DNA of 64,000 bases from Phormidium ambiguum IAM M-71 (GTDB taxonomy: Bacteria; Cyanobacteriota; Cyanobacteriia; Cyanobacteriales; Aerosakkonemataceae), in assembly GCF_001904725.1 (NCBI RefSeq), contig NZ_MRCE01000033.1:1-64000 (forward strand), read 5' to 3'. The position numbers and the translations under genes were made by a program. The notes below the pieces were generated by a model. It did not search any database, had not been told where the DNA came from, and was given only the letters and a program-made list of their open reading frames with translations. Of this stretch, positions 54,176 to 63,242 are shown piece by piece (the first letter of the stretch is position 1; each line of letters opens with the position of its first letter).

Positions 54176-54609
54176 GATTTATTCAACTGAATATATTGTT
54201 TTTTTGTTGAAATAGCTCAGTATAAGTTTACCTTTACCAAGCTTATTTTTGCTGTGTGCTGGCAAACATTTAACTGAACTTCAAGGAATGTCTCTAGTCA
54301 GAGCATACCTCATTAAAAAAGGATTCTGAGCAGAGTCGAACTGCTTTCAGCAAACTGTTGAAACCGTTTCAGATCCATTACTAATTATATTTGCGATCGA
54401 GCATTTTAGCAATGTGGAATACCCTACTAAATTAGGTCGTGCTTTTACACCATTGAATTTTCAACATATTATCTCTGGTAATGTGGAGAGTTCTACTGCT
54501 ATTTTTCGGTTCTCACCATAAACAAAAATTTTTAAGTGAGACATCATAAAAATGTAAATCAAAAAGTTAAACAAACAAGCAAGAGCTAAGGAAAAAGGGA
54601 GACGCAATT
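54176..54609. other. Upstream region of the small heat-shock gene
   Basis: These 434 bases hold no gene that I can support. GCAAACTGTTGAAACCGTTTCAG near 54345-54372 can form weak stems. No CIRCE element (TTAGCACTC-N9-GAGTGCTAA) is present, so HrcA control of the Hsp20 gene is not supported. AAAAAGGGAGACG precedes the hsp20 ATG as a ribosome-binding site. Confidence 0.4.
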
Positions 54610-55092
54610 ATGACTATTATTAGATGGAGTCCTTTTAGTGAAGTTGAAACTCTCCGCCGTCAATTTGATAGAATATTTGACGACTTTGCTGGACTTACCA
54701 CTACAGAAAATACTATTTGGAAGCCAGCAGTTGAACTGCAAGATAACGGTGATAACTTGTCATTAAAAGCTGAACTTCCGGGAGTAGAAGCCAAAGATTT
54801 AGACATTAGTGTTCTGCGCGATGCAGTTGTGATTCGTGGCGAACATCGCTACGAAAACAAAAGTGAAACCAAAGGTTTCTTCCATTCTGAATTCCGCTAT
54901 GGCAAATTTGAAAGAGTAGTTGGATTGCCTGTAGCTGTACAAAATGACAAAGTAAAAGCTGATTTCGCCAACGGTATTCTTACCATCACTTTGCCAAAGG
55001 TAGAAGAAGCGAAAAATCGTGTTTTCAAAGTGAATTTGGCTGCTAACGAAGATACAACTGACACTGAAACAAATACTGCTGAAACCAAATAA
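54610..55092 (+). CDS. hspA: Small heat-shock protein (Hsp20/alpha-crystallin)
   Basis: A 160-residue HspA-type chaperone. The start (MTIIRWSPFSEVETLRRQFDRIFDDF) is the class A cyanobacterial one. The alpha-crystallin domain (about 38-145) includes KAELPGVEAKDLDISV, GEHRYENK, SEFRYGKFERVVGLP and NGILTITLPK. The tail is Thr/Glu-rich. It binds unfolding proteins and membranes under heat and oxidative stress. It has a strong terminator and its own long upstream region, so it is monocistronic. Confidence 0.94.
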   Translation: MTIIRWSPFSEVETLRRQFDRIFDDFAGLTTTENTIWKPAVELQDNGDNLSLKAELPGVEAKDLDISVLRDAVVIRGEHRYENKSETKGFFHSEFRYGKFERVVGLPVAVQNDKVKADFANGILTITLPKVEEAKNRVFKVNLAANEDTTDTETNTAETK

Positions 55093-55134
55093 CAGTTAGT
55101 TTCTAATTGTTAAAGCGTTAGCTAAATAAGTAAT

Positions 55135-55187
55135 AAATATCGCCTATGTAACTATTTTAATTTAGTTACATAGGCGATATTTTTTTG
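55135..55187 (+). terminator. Perfect 20-bp terminator hairpin after hspA
   Basis: AAATATCGCCTATGTAACTA (55135-55154) pairs exactly with its complement at 55163-55182, around an eight-base AT loop, followed by TTTTT. This is the strongest intrinsic terminator in the window; being symmetric it may also serve the convergent SDR gene. Confidence 0.9.
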
Positions 55188-55215
55188 TGTTGATTAGCCG
55201 GAAATAGTATAAAAA

Positions 55216-56064
55216 TTATTCAATCTTAAAAGCTTGTGGTTGATTACCATCAACATCAGTAAAACCGTATTCCGGTGCTAAATTTCCCACAGCGAAAACT
55301 TGACCTGATTTTGACATTATATTTGCATCAGAAGCTAAAGCAACGATTGCTCTGCCAATATATTCAGGAGACTCGGAATTACTCAAATCAAAAGGTTGTA
55401 AATTATAAGCTGCCATCACTCTTTCCGTCCGCATAAAGCCAGGTGCAAGTGCTACAGCCGCAATATTATACTTTTGTAATTCTCGTGCCATGCCAAAAAC
55501 CAGGCGATTGACCGCATTTTTGGCTAAATCGTAATACAAATTACCCAAAAATTTATCTCTATCCCAAGCAGTAGTACAAACAATTAAACCTTGATTTTGT
55601 GGCAACATTAATGGGATTGCAAAACGACTAGCTACTAACTGTATTCTGACACCTGCATTAAACATAGTTTGCCAACGTTGCAAAGAATGTTCCCAAAAAG
55701 GCGCATCAAAAGCAGTACCATCCTCGAAGTTTGTCCCATAATAATTTTCATAACCACCCCAAGCATTATTAATTAATAAATCGAGGTGTCCTTGTTCAGT
55801 TTTTACTTGATTAAATAGAGCCTCTACGTCTGCGTCTATTGTATGGTCACAACGCACAGGAATACCCACACCACCGCGCAGAGTTACCGCCTCGGCTGTT
55901 TCGTCAATTGTTCCAGGTAAATTATCAGTTGGCTCTTGGTTTTTGGTACTGCGTCCGGTAACATAAACTGTCGCGCCTGCGGCTCCGAGTGCTAAAGCAA
56001 TACCACGACCTCCACCGCGACTAGCTCCCGTGACTACGGCTACTTTATCTTTTAATGTTGACAT
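55216..56064 (-). CDS. Short-chain dehydrogenase/reductase (DHRS1-like)
   Basis: A 282-residue SDR with TGASRGGGRG at 13-22, GATVYVTGRS, a variant NNAWGG in place of NNAG, and YDLAK as the Tyr-x3-Lys pair. It is a paralogue of the SDR at 2441-3409, sharing GATVYxTGR, the 'LDxLxNN' segment and a similar C-terminal PEYGFxDVDG/YGLVDRNGDRP motif. It stands alone and its substrate is unknown. Confidence 0.87.
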   Translation of the reverse strand: MSTLKDKVAVVTGASRGGGRGIALALGAAGATVYVTGRSTKNQEPTDNLPGTIDETAEAVTLRGGVGIPVRCDHTIDADVEALFNQVKTEQGHLDLLINNAWGGYENYYGTNFEDGTAFDAPFWEHSLQRWQTMFNAGVRIQLVASRFAIPLMLPQNQGLIVCTTAWDRDKFLGNLYYDLAKNAVNRLVFGMARELQKYNIAAVALAPGFMRTERVMAAYNLQPFDLSNSESPEYIGRAIVALASDANIMSKSGQVFAVGNLAPEYGFTDVDGNQPQAFKIE

Positions 56065-56234
56065 AGTGTAATGGTTGGCGATCGCTTTTTTACTTTCCCC
56101 ATTCTATTCCCGCTTGAAAATTTCCCCAAACCCGATTAATCAATTAAATTTTCTGGCAAACTTAGATCTGGTTAACTTTCTTCCTGGTTGGTAAGCCATA
56201 AACCAGTTGATTATTTGGGGGTAAAAAGAAAACT

Positions 56235-56873
56235 TTGGGCATAGAACTACGCAGTTACGTATATTTAGATCGACTACAACCTCAGCACGCTGCCTACATT
56301 GGAACAGTTGCGCTAGGATTTTTACCATTACCAGGAGACGCATCACTGTGGATTGAAATTTCACCTGGAATTGAAATTAATCGCATTACCGATGTTGCCT
56401 TAAAATCCGCTTCAGTACGTCCCGGAGTACAAGTAGTAGAACGACTTTATGGACTTTTGGAAATTCACTCCAGCAAACAAGGCGAAACCAAAGCAGCGGG
56501 AAGAGCAATTTTAGACACTTTAGGAGTACGCCGCGAAGAATGTATCAAACCGCGAGTAGTTTCCAGTCAAATTATTCGCAACATTGACGCGCACCAAACC
56601 CAATTAATTAACCGCACTCGACGGGGACAATTATTATTAGCAGGACAAACCCTTTATGTATTAGAAGTTGAACCCGCTGCTTATGCAGCATTAGCAGCAA
56701 ACGAAGCCGAAAAATCTGCCGCCATTAATATTTTAGAAATTAATGCAGTCGGCAGTTTTGGACGCTTATATTTAGGTGGAGCAGAACAGGACATCTTAGC
56801 CGCAGCTGACGGAGCATTAACAGCAATTTCTAATGTTATGGGTCGAGAAAATCCCAGTGCGCGGAAGGAATAA
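56235..56873 (+). CDS. ccmP: Carboxysome shell protein CcmP (tandem BMC domain)
   Basis: A 212-residue tandem bacterial-microcompartment protein. Domain 1 (about 1-105) begins [15 protein letters not shown] and includes [26 protein letters not shown]; domain 2 (about 110-205) includes [34 protein letters not shown]-type sequence and ends [11 protein letters not shown]. Length and sequence fit CcmP, which forms stacked trimers with a gated pore in the beta-carboxysome shell. It starts with TTG (no ATG fits the conserved N-terminus), preceded by an AAAAAGAAAA purine run. The pentapeptide gene follows after 14 bases. Main ccm genes are not in this window. Confidence 0.9.
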   Translation: MGIELRSYVYLDRLQPQHAAYIGTVALGFLPLPGDASLWIEISPGIEINRITDVALKSASVRPGVQVVERLYGLLEIHSSKQGETKAAGRAILDTLGVRREECIKPRVVSSQIIRNIDAHQTQLINRTRRGQLLLAGQTLYVLEVEPAAYAALAANEAEKSAAINILEINAVGSFGRLYLGGAEQDILAAADGALTAISNVMGRENPSARKE

Positions 56874-56887
56874 AGGAGAATTTTAAC

Positions 56888-57694
56888 ATGGCAAATATCG
56901 AACATCTCAAATTAATTAAAGCCAACAAACTGAAATGGATTGAGTGGCGACAAAATCACCCCCAAATCGAACCAGACCTCAGCGAAGCTTTCCTATCTGG
57001 ATTAAACTTATTAGATGCTGATTTACAAGCAGTTAATCTGAACAAAGCAGACCTAAGTAACAGTTTACTACCAGCAGTTAACCTAAGCAACGCTAATTTG
57101 AGTAGTGCCAACCTTCACTCAGCTTTATTAGTTAAAGCCAACTTGAGTAATGCCAATCTCAGCCTAGCCAATCTGAATTCAGCTAACCTCAAAGAAGCAG
57201 AGTTAATTAATGCTAATTTAATCGGTGCTAACTTAAGCAAAGCTAATTTCAAAAGTGCAGATTTAAGTAATGCTAACTTAATCGGAGTAGATTTAAGTGA
57301 CGCAAATTTAAAAGTATCTGACTTAAGTGGCGCAAACTTGACAAGAGCTAATCTTAGAAATGCTAATTTAAGAAATGCTAATTTAATTAATACTGATTTC
57401 ACTAAAGCCAATCTTTATGAAACAGAATTAATAAATGCTTACCTATATAAAGCAAACTTTCAGGAAGCAAACTTAAGTCAAGCGCACTTAATTGGTGCTT
57501 ATCTTTTTCGTGCAAATATGAGTTTTTGCGAACTAAGCAATGTAGATTTAAGATGGACTAATTTAAGCAAAGCTAACTTCACAGGAGCTAATTTGCAAGG
57601 CGCAAATTTCAGAGGTGCGAACCTTGATAAAGCAATTCTTACAGGTGCTAATCTTCAAAGTGCAATTATGCCCGATGGTTCAATTCATCAATAA
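56888..57694 (+). CDS. Pentapeptide-repeat protein
   Basis: A 268-residue protein with about 45 consecutive A(D/N)LXX pentapeptides (residues about 30-265), which fold as a right-handed quadrilateral beta-helix. A short helical N-terminus (IKANKLKWIEWRQNHP) precedes them. It lies 14 bases after ccmP with AAAGGAGAA as ribosome site, so the two are probably co-transcribed. Functions of this family range from DNA mimicry to unknown; no link to carboxysomes is established. Confidence 0.92.
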   Translation: MANIEHLKLIKANKLKWIEWRQNHPQIEPDLSEAFLSGLNLLDADLQAVNLNKADLSNSLLPAVNLSNANLSSANLHSALLVKANLSNANLSLANLNSANLKEAELINANLIGANLSKANFKSADLSNANLIGVDLSDANLKVSDLSGANLTRANLRNANLRNANLINTDFTKANLYETELINAYLYKANFQEANLSQAHLIGAYLFRANMSFCELSNVDLRWTNLSKANFTGANLQGANFRGANLDKAILTGANLQSAIMPDGSIHQ

Positions 57695-57777
57695 ATATTA
57701 AACAAAAAATGACAAAAACATTCCACTTCATCTGCGTGCATCTGCGGTTAAAATTAAAAAGATATTTTGCCAAGAGC

Positions 57778-58452
57778 CTAATTCTTTTGCACAATTAAAT
57801 GAGTTGGTTTATAAGTGCGAATAAAATTAGTAACAATATCTCTTTCTTTAATTGTTGGTGTTCCTAAACATCCAGCAGTTCCAGATTGAGAATTGTTTTT
57901 AAATGCTGAAGGGTCATAATGAACCCCAAAACCGCCCCTTTTGGTGGGAAAAGTCGGAGTAACTGGCGACCAAACTCCGCCAAATTCTCCAGGTCTAGCT
58001 TCCACAGATCCGGGATTATTAAAAGTATAAATACCAAAAGGAATCGGAGTTTGAGAACCGGGAACATTTGAAGGAATTTGTTTGTCAACTCTGCCAGAAA
58101 CCGCTCTCACGGTATTAATAATCTTACCTTTTTCATCAATTAATTGAGTACGGTAAACTTTTAAACCACCAGCGATTATTTCATCAGTTTGTGTGGCAAC
58201 AATTTTCGCTCCTTTAATTGAACTAAAATCTTGGTTGCTATCATTATTCTCTTGAGTAATTTTTACAATAAATTCCGCAGCTACCCAACGATTAACGCCT
58301 ATAGAAACCCAATTTCTTCTCCCAGCTACTACGAGTTCGCCAGTAACTTCTACTTCTGTTCCATTGATGAGTTTGTCAATAATCTCTCCGTTGGGAGTAG
58401 AGCGAACATTTAAAGGATCTCCTTCAGTTCGTACTACAGCTTTGTAACTCAT
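57778..58452 (-). CDS. SH3-like/L,D-transpeptidase-like protein
   Basis: A protein of about 224 residues with an N-terminal bacterial SH3-like domain (VRTEGDPLNVRSTPNGE... GTEVEVTG... WVAAEFI, about 5-70) and a C-terminal domain like L,D-transpeptidases (about 85-220): GVHYDPSAF then SGTAGCLGTPT, giving a His and Cys spaced as in the YkuD site, but with TAGC in place of the usual HGC. The ATG at 58452, with AAAGGA upstream, is preferred over 58527. No signal peptide is seen, which is unusual for a cell-wall enzyme. It may be an inactive or differently acting relative. Confidence 0.7.
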   Translation of the reverse strand: MSYKAVVRTEGDPLNVRSTPNGEIIDKLINGTEVEVTGELVVAGRRNWVSIGVNRWVAAEFIVKITQENNDSNQDFSSIKGAKIVATQTDEIIAGGLKVYRTQLIDEKGKIINTVRAVSGRVDKQIPSNVPGSQTPIPFGIYTFNNPGSVEARPGEFGGVWSPVTPTFPTKRGGFGVHYDPSAFKNNSQSGTAGCLGTPTIKERDIVTNFIRTYKPTHLIVQKN

Positions 58453-58552
58453 GCTTAATTTTCCTTTAATTAAATTTTTATGTCTAATAATTAATGTAAT
58501 TTTGCTCAATTTTAGGTAAACTTTCAAGTACCACTAGTAATGAGCAGTTGCC

Positions 58553-59464
58553 ATGAGCAACAAATCTCCCCGTTTTTATGCCTTGCTCTCGATCGCAGCA
58601 GCTTTAGTTACTATTGCTTTGAAAGTAGGCGCATATTTACTGACAGGTTCAGTAGGATTATTATCAGATGCAGCGGAATCATGTGTTAATTTAGTTGCGG
58701 CATCAGTAGCATTTTGGGCAGTAAGTTATGCTGCTAAACCACCAGATGAAAAACACGCTTATGGACATTTTAAAGCCGAATATTTTTCCAGTGGTGTAGA
58801 AGGTGCATTAATTTTAGTTGCTGCAATTACCATTGCTTTAGCTGCTTGGAATCGTCTTTTACATCCCCAAGAATTAGAAGAATTAGGAATAGGATTAGCA
58901 TTATCTTTATTAGCATCAATTATTAATGGAGTAGTTGCTTTTGTATTGTTACGTGCTGGAAAACGTTTGCGTTCAATTACTCTCAAAGCTGATGCTCATC
59001 ATTTATTAACTGATGTCTGGACTTCTGTAGGTGTAATCATAGCTTTAATCACTGTACCTTTAACTGGTTGGTTAATCCTCGATCCATTAATTGCTTTTGT
59101 AGTAGCTATTAATATTGTTTGGGCGGGAGTAAAACTTTTACGCGAAACTGGAGCCGGAATTTTAGATACTGGATTACCTGAAGAGGAACAGCAAATTATT
59201 AAGAATATTCTGACTACCTACTACAGCCAAACTATTCAATTTCATGCTTTGAGAACTAGAGTTGCTGGTGCACGTCGGTTTGTTTCTTTCCATGTTTTAG
59301 TTCCGGGAGAATGGACAGTAAAGCGAGGTCATGCTTTGTGTGAAGAAATAGAGTTATCTATTATTAAGGCACTACCGGGAACTTATGTATTTACTCATTT
59401 GGAAGCGTTGGAAGATCCTATTTCTTGGAATGATGAAAAGTTAGACAGAACTGTGAATAACTAG
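58553..59464 (+). CDS. Cation diffusion facilitator family transporter
   Basis: A 303-residue CDF metal/proton antiporter with six TM helices. The first metal-site motif is SDAAES in helix II and the second is HHLLTD in helix V. Further features are EKHAYGHFKAEYFSS and a C-terminal cytoplasmic domain with VSFHVLVPGEWTVKRGHALCEEIE and FTHLEALED. It exports Zn, Fe, Mn or similar divalent ions; specificity is not clear. It starts 25 bases past the divergent transpeptidase-like gene's open frame and is probably monocistronic. Confidence 0.92.
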   Translation: MSNKSPRFYALLSIAAALVTIALKVGAYLLTGSVGLLSDAAESCVNLVAASVAFWAVSYAAKPPDEKHAYGHFKAEYFSSGVEGALILVAAITIALAAWNRLLHPQELEELGIGLALSLLASIINGVVAFVLLRAGKRLRSITLKADAHHLLTDVWTSVGVIIALITVPLTGWLILDPLIAFVVAINIVWAGVKLLRETGAGILDTGLPEEEQQIIKNILTTYYSQTIQFHALRTRVAGARRFVSFHVLVPGEWTVKRGHALCEEIELSIIKALPGTYVFTHLEALEDPISWNDEKLDRTVNN

Positions 59465-59728
59465 TGTGGTTTTCCGAACAAAATTCCTATTTTAGGTGTA
59501 AATTTCCTCATTGTTGCTTGGGTAAGTTATCAGCATAAAATAGAACAGAGGAATTATTTTTTATAACCCGCAGAGGCGCAGAGAACACAGAGCAAAGAAA
59601 AGGAGATGCTGATTAATAAAATTTACTAAATTAAATTTTATATAATATTTGATAGCAAAGTAGGAAAATAAGGTATTTGTATTAACAAAGATTCATTAGT
59701 TAGAGAACACTGAAATTTGGGTGTTAAG

Positions 59729-60637
59729 ATGCAAACATTATTTACTCTCTTTAGTAAAGAACGCGGCGAACTGGAAACAGAGATTGATAAGGCAACCAGC
59801 ATGAAACAAGTTGTTCAGCTGGTGCAAACCAAAATTGATAGTTTGGAAAAAAATTACATTGGCGAACTTAGTGTTTCTCAAGTACGTTTGGTAAAGTTTT
59901 TTCTGGATACGCTACGTCAGTCTATTGGCACTCTTTCGACTGCTGATGAAGCAACTTTGATTCAGCAAAATATTGAGCAAATTATCGATCGCACTAAAAA
60001 ATCATCACCCAATAAACTATTACTAAAAGTGCTACAAATACCCATAGGAATTGGGATTTTCACTTCTTTATTTTCCTTAATTGATGATACTCCAGGTGTG
60101 TGGATGCCAATTTTGCTGGTAACGGTGCTTGCAGGTTTGGAAGTGGCGATACAGTTTGATAAAAGCAGTAAACAAGATAATGTTGATTTAAGCCAATCTT
60201 TGGCAGCTTTACAACCAAGTATTCAGGTAGATAGCAAGTTTTTCTTGGATAATTTGGCCGATATTCTGAGTACGATCGATCGCGCAGTCGCCCAAGTTTC
60301 CGTCAACAATCAACCCTCTCCTACTGGTGGAATCCAAGAAATGCCAGAAATGTTAGATTTCTTACAAAAACTTTGGGGTGCATCCTTTTTAGGTAATCCT
60401 TATATGGCGCTAGAAATTAGTAAAATGGTGCCACAAATTTTGATGGATCAGGGAATTTATGTGCAGAATTATAAACTAAACGATCCGCAAAGTCCGCGAG
60501 AATACTTTGACTTTGAACCAAGTATCGATCGCAATTCCAAAGAATACGTCACCTTAACCCCCGCTTTGTTAAAAGGCGATCGATTACTTCGCAGAGGTAG
60601 AGTCATCGAACCAGTAAACAAAACAGCAGAAAGTTAG
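59729..60637 (+). CDS. Unknown membrane protein paired with Hsp70-like gene
   Basis: A protein of about 302 residues that I do not recognise. A helical N-terminus (1-95, including LSVSQVRLVKFFLDTLRQSIGTL) precedes two TM helices (about 106-125 and 130-148), then a cytoplasmic helical region and an end with YFDFEPSIDRNSKEYVTLTPALLKGDRLLRRGRV-type sequence. The ATG at 59729 is preferred to TTG at 59717. The Hsp70-like gene starts 24 bases later, so the two are likely an operon and could form a membrane complex. Confidence 0.72.
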   Translation: MQTLFTLFSKERGELETEIDKATSMKQVVQLVQTKIDSLEKNYIGELSVSQVRLVKFFLDTLRQSIGTLSTADEATLIQQNIEQIIDRTKKSSPNKLLLKVLQIPIGIGIFTSLFSLIDDTPGVWMPILLVTVLAGLEVAIQFDKSSKQDNVDLSQSLAALQPSIQVDSKFFLDNLADILSTIDRAVAQVSVNNQPSPTGGIQEMPEMLDFLQKLWGASFLGNPYMALEISKMVPQILMDQGIYVQNYKLNDPQSPREYFDFEPSIDRNSKEYVTLTPALLKGDRLLRRGRVIEPVNKTAES

Positions 60638-60661
60638 ATTTTTTAAAGGTTTTTTACTCAA

Positions 60662-62590
60662 ATGAATACACAAGTGACAGAAACAATTGGATTTGATTTA
60701 GGACATGGCGAAACAGCCTTAGCTAAGGCTAAAGTAGACAGCATCGAAACTCCAGATATGCTGGAAGTTAATAACAAGAAAATTCAAATAACCGCCATCG
60801 GTTGGCATCCAGAATTAGGCGTTTTGGTGGGAGATCAAGCCTTAATTCAAGCTGGTGTCGATCGCTTACAAATTGGCTTCAAAGAAAAACCCAACAACTC
60901 GCCTAACTATCGCAAAACCATGCGAAGTTTCGTCGAAGCATATTACAATTTGTTGAAAGAAAGCAAACAAATTGAAGGCGGAGTAAACAGCCAATTTTAC
61001 ATCGGTTGTCCTTCAGGTTGGTCGCCAACTGAACGCCAAGAATACCAAATTTTACTAAAAGAATCAGGGATACCTTTAATCTCAGTTGTTCCTGAATCTC
61101 GCGCCGCTTTCATGCAAGCCAAAGAAGGCGGAAAATTGGGATTTAATGAACTGAAATCAACAGTTTTAATTGTCGATATTGGTTCATCAACTACAGACTT
61201 TACCCTGGTTAAAAGCTTACATGAAATGCCTTTAGATTTTGGACAAAATACTTTAGGCGCATCCTTGATCGATCGAGCAATTTTAGCCAGAACTTTAGCC
61301 GAACATTCAGAAGGAGAATTCTTAAAAGAAGTCTTTGAAGAATATCCTCATCACAGGTTTCGCTGTGAAATTCAATGTCGAAAAGTCAAAGAAGATTACT
61401 TTTCCAACGAACAGTTATATGCTAGTTCTGGCGCTTTCGCTAGAGGTTTTGAATTCATCACTCCTCAAATTCACTTTATCCCCCAAGTGAATAAAGAAAT
61501 TATGGAAGAAATCATCAATCAACCTTTGCCAGAATTGAATAATAAAAGTTGGGCGCAAGCTTTTTGGGAAGCAGTAAAAGAAGCGAAAGAAGAGTTAGCA
61601 ACTCAAGGGATTATTCCGAAAGTTGTGTTGATGACTGGTGGCGCATCGCGGATGAAATTTACTCGTGATATTTGCGCGGAAATTTTCCCCGAACCTGACA
61701 CAAATGTTCGCCCAGATCCCGAACCAGAAAGATGTATTGCGCTGGGTTTATCCCGTGTGGGAAGATGGGATTTACGCGCCGCTGGATTTAAAGAAGAACT
61801 CAACAAATTATGTGAATCACCAACACTTAAAGAGTTGATTTCTAAACATATTCCTGATTTAATTACTTTGTTAAATCAACCTCTGGCTGATGGATTAATT
61901 GAAAATGCAGTTAAACCAGTTTTAAAAGATTGGCAAAGTAACAAAATTCGCACTTTGGCAGATCTGCAAGTGGAAATGGAAAAACGGGCGGAACAATGGT
62001 TAAAAAGCGATCGCGCCCAGCAAATCATCAACAGTCAATGTGTCACTTGGTTTAATCGCAAAATTCAACCCGACTTAGCCACAGAAACCGATCCCATTTG
62101 TCAAAGATATCAAATCTCTAAAAGCAGTTTACGCTTTGAAGAAGGAATCGATCCAGCAATAGTTAATCCAAACCTTAACTTAGGTGACGATATCTTAGCA
62201 GTGGTAGTCAGTTTTATCATCAACTTAATTATTGCTGGAGGTACGATCGGCAGTCTGCTAACTTTAATCTTAACCGGACACTTTGTTTTACCCATTCTAC
62301 TAGTTTATGGTGCAGCAGTTTTAGGCGAAGGAGTGCGGTTAAATCGGGAAAGATTGGAAGAAATTCTCAGGACAAAATTAGATATTCCTGGTTGGATTCG
62401 TTTCTTAGCAGTTGGTGAAAAAAAGATCGACCAAATGTGTAAGGAAATGAAACCAGATTTATCCGAAAACTTGCGAAAGAAAATGTTGGAAAATCAAAGT
62501 GCTTTTGACGATTTGATTAACAAAGTTGTGCAACAGTTGAAGAAAGCTTTGTATGCCAAAGCAGAAGAAGCAGTGATTTTGATTCAATAA
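60662..62590 (+). CDS. Membrane-anchored Hsp70/actin-like ATPase
   Basis: A 642-residue protein. The N-terminal 370 residues form an actin/Hsp70-like ATPase: phosphate-1 FDLGHGETAL (about 9-18), phosphate-2 LIVDIGSSTTDF with Asp172, and adenosine motif LMTGGASRMKF (from 325). Instead of the DnaK substrate domain there is a helical linker, then a two-helix hydrophobic segment (about 512-556) and a helical cytoplasmic tail. Length and domain order do not match DnaK or ParM. It is the second gene of a pair with a membrane protein and is followed by a 34-bp palindromic terminator. Role unknown. Confidence 0.85.
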   Translation: MNTQVTETIGFDLGHGETALAKAKVDSIETPDMLEVNNKKIQITAIGWHPELGVLVGDQALIQAGVDRLQIGFKEKPNNSPNYRKTMRSFVEAYYNLLKESKQIEGGVNSQFYIGCPSGWSPTERQEYQILLKESGIPLISVVPESRAAFMQAKEGGKLGFNELKSTVLIVDIGSSTTDFTLVKSLHEMPLDFGQNTLGASLIDRAILARTLAEHSEGEFLKEVFEEYPHHRFRCEIQCRKVKEDYFSNEQLYASSGAFARGFEFITPQIHFIPQVNKEIMEEIINQPLPELNNKSWAQAFWEAVKEAKEELATQGIIPKVVLMTGGASRMKFTRDICAEIFPEPDTNVRPDPEPERCIALGLSRVGRWDLRAAGFKEELNKLCESPTLKELISKHIPDLITLLNQPLADGLIENAVKPVLKDWQSNKIRTLADLQVEMEKRAEQWLKSDRAQQIINSQCVTWFNRKIQPDLATETDPICQRYQISKSSLRFEEGIDPAIVNPNLNLGDDILAVVVSFIINLIIAGGTIGSLLTLILTGHFVLPILLVYGAAVLGEGVRLNRERLEEILRTKLDIPGWIRFLAVGEKKIDQMCKEMKPDLSENLRKKMLENQSAFDDLINKVVQQLKKALYAKAEEAVILIQ

Positions 62591-62602
62591 TTTTTCAAAA
62601 TG

Positions 62603-62639
62603 AAAGTAGAGACGTTGTATACAACGTCTCTACTTTTTT
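62603..62639 (+). terminator. 34-bp perfect palindrome terminator
   Basis: AAAGTAGAGACGTTGTA (62603-62619) is followed at once by its exact complement (62620-62636), with a further TTT. It lies 12 bases after the Hsp70-like stop. The GTAGAGACGTTGTA sequence is a familiar dispersed palindrome in cyanobacteria. Confidence 0.85.
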
Positions 62640-62708
62640 GGGGGAAGATTTTTGTGGGGGAGAGCGATCGAACTTTTTCTAGATTAAACTGAGAATAACA
62701 GATTTATT

Positions 62709-63113
62709 TTACAAAAAGAGCGCAGGTGACACATGGAAAAACTTTCCTAGTGCTTTAGCTTGATTCTTACTAATACTTCTTTTGCCATTAATCACTTCTG
62801 AAGTGATGCCCTTAGAGCCAAAAACTTCTATCAAGTCCTTTTGTTTTAGATCTTTGGCTAGCATCAATTCATTCAATATCTCATGAGGTGTTGCCGTTTT
62901 TAGTTGATAATGTTTATCTTCATATTGCTCAATGAGGGTTACTAGCAAATCAAACAATTCGGCTTGCTCATCTGTCAGTTCTTCACCTAAATCCATGAGC
63001 TTTTCTACTTCTTTAACAAGGCGTTTATGCTCATCTTCTGTATGAATAACTCTTGGCAAAGTTTCAGCTAATAGTCTTGTGTACTCTTCCTTATTTATTG
63101 TGCTTGTCATCAA
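62709..63113 (-). CDS. higA: HigA-type antitoxin
   Basis: A 134-residue antitoxin with an N-terminal helical region (EYTRLLAETLPRVIHTEDEHKRLVKEVEKLM) and a C-terminal HTH (about 75-130: PHEILNELMLAKDLKQKDLIEVFGSKGITSEVINGKRSISKNQAKALGKFF-type sequence). It belongs to the HigA family that partners HigB mRNA interferases. It should neutralise HigB and repress the operon. It is separated from higB by 129 bases that contain two hairpins. Confidence 0.88.
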   Translation of the reverse strand: MMTSTINKEEYTRLLAETLPRVIHTEDEHKRLVKEVEKLMDLGEELTDEQAELFDLLVTLIEQYEDKHYQLKTATPHEILNELMLAKDLKQKDLIEVFGSKGITSEVINGKRSISKNQAKALGKFFHVSPALFL

Positions 63114-63242
63114 AAGTTACCCCCTAGAAGTAGTACTTAATCTCTTGACGGTAGGGACACCGTGTTGTTGTGTCCCTACGCGGCTATAGGAACTAAGTTT
63201 GTTTCAACAAACTATTGAGATGATGAGTACCGCAATTTTTGT
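63114..63242. repeat. Paired hairpins between higB and higA
   Basis: GTAGGGACAC (63151-63160) pairs with GTGTCCCTAC (63170-63179), and AGTTTGTT (63196-63203) pairs with AACAAACT (63206-63213). The first is a well-known style of cyanobacterial dispersed palindrome. Their position in a normally tight toxin-antitoxin operon suggests insertion. Confidence 0.75.

Noticed and set aside
54176-54609. CIRCE or other heat-shock operator upstream of hspA
   Set aside because: Looked for TTAGCACTC-N9-GAGTGCTAA; not present.
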